64,000 nt of DNA from contig NZ_MVOL01000001.1 in assembly GCF_002018875.1 (NCBI RefSeq), positions 248,001-312,000 on the forward strand. The letters are read 5' to 3'. The notes below the pieces were generated by a model. The model searched no databases, had not been told where the DNA came from, and saw only the letters and a list, made by a program, of their open reading frames with translations. The number at the start of each line of letters is the position of its first letter. Position 1 is the stretch's first letter. Positions 63,731 to 64,000 of the stretch are shown here, one piece after another. Source of the DNA: Pseudomonas sp. MF4836. GTDB lineage: Bacteria > Pseudomonadota > Gammaproteobacteria > Pseudomonadales > Pseudomonadaceae. Made by a program: the position numbers and the translations under genes.

Positions 63731-64000
63731 AAGCGCTGAAGATCGCCACCTTCAATATCAATGGTATCCGCGCGCGATTGCCCAACCTGCTGGACTGGCT
63801 CGAACGCGAGCGCCCCGACATTGCCTGCCTGCAGGAGCTGAAGGCTGTGGATCGGGATTTCCCCGCCAGCCAGCTGGAAGCGGCCGGTTACGGCAGCCTG
63901 TATCGGGGCCAGGCCTCGTGGAACGGGGTGGCGATCCTGGCCCGGGATTCGCAGCCGCTGGAGATCCGCCGGTCCTTGCCCGGCACCGAGGACGACCCCC
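63727..64000 (+). CDS. xthA: Exodeoxyribonuclease III, 3' end outside window
   Basis: The first 91 codons of an exonuclease III/AP endonuclease: MKALKIATFNINGIRARLPNL-type N-terminus, with the catalytic Asn in TFNINGIR, CLQELK (metal-binding Glu) and WNGVAIL. The family removes AP sites in base-excision repair. The ATG overlaps the hybrid kinase stop (ATGA), an unusual coupling of a repair nuclease to a sensor kinase. The remaining roughly 170 codons lie beyond the window. Confidence 0.9.
   Translation, partial: MKALKIATFNINGIRARLPNLLDWLERERPDIACLQELKAVDRDFPASQLEAAGYGSLYRGQASWNGVAILARDSQPLEIRRSLPGTEDDP

Overview
The window is about 64 kb of high-GC, gene-dense DNA. It reads as a chromosome segment of a Pseudomonas from the fluorescens group. 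The evidence is a combination of features: typical pseudomonad genes (cti, cysI with its DUF934 partner, metH, nfuA, sohB), the cobW-cobN-ChlI-VWA cobaltochelatase arrangement, an orphan vgrG/rhs island, and several families of short REP palindromes of the kind common in fluorescent pseudomonads. No rRNA, tRNA, CRISPR array, insertion sequence or prophage was seen. Both ends cut genes: an integral membrane protein on the left and exonuclease III (xthA) on the right.

Left part (1-25 kb): mostly housekeeping and accessory metabolism. It holds an amidase, a small gene behind a long structured leader resembling phage C4 antisense RNA, a GH63-like glucosidase, and a membrane protein truncated by an in-frame TAG. 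Next come a HypX-like formyltransferase/crotonase fusion with an APH-type kinase, an SCP2 protein with a histidine phosphatase, SohB, sulfite reductase CysI with DUF934, an orphan periplasmic binding protein, MetH, the fatty acid cis/trans isomerase Cti, an acyltransferase and NfuA.

Cobalt/cobalamin block (24.3-33.8 kb): two cobalamin riboswitches lie back to back between divergent operons. The leftward one precedes cbtB-cbtA-cobE-cobM (cobalt uptake and corrin-ring enzymes). The rightward one precedes cobW-cobN-ChlI-VWA (cobalt delivery and chelation). REP elements sit inside and after the rightward operon.

Middle (34-47 kb): a phospholipase-D-like protein, then a PAS-LuxR regulator divergent from a thiolase/acyl-CoA ligase/MHS-transporter operon with an inverted repeat between them. 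A type VI secretion cargo module follows: vgrG, a 1315-residue Rhs protein with a PAAR-like N-terminus and a variable 145-residue tip, and a 62-residue two-helix membrane protein overlapping it, probably the immunity protein.

Right part (47-64 kb): four signalling genes in the order hybrid kinase, REC-EAL phosphodiesterase, hybrid kinase with HPt, RcsB-like response regulator. The order matches the [16 protein letters not shown] locus of Pseudomonas aeruginosa PA14. Here the set is divergent from an autotransporter adhesin instead of a fimbrial operon, and the shared intergenic region holds palindromes resembling the RcsB box. After that come a DHFR-like/TetR pair with an operator-like palindrome, a Rieske-FAD reductase with a small exported protein, and a tandem-PAS soluble hybrid kinase whose stop codon overlaps the start of xthA.
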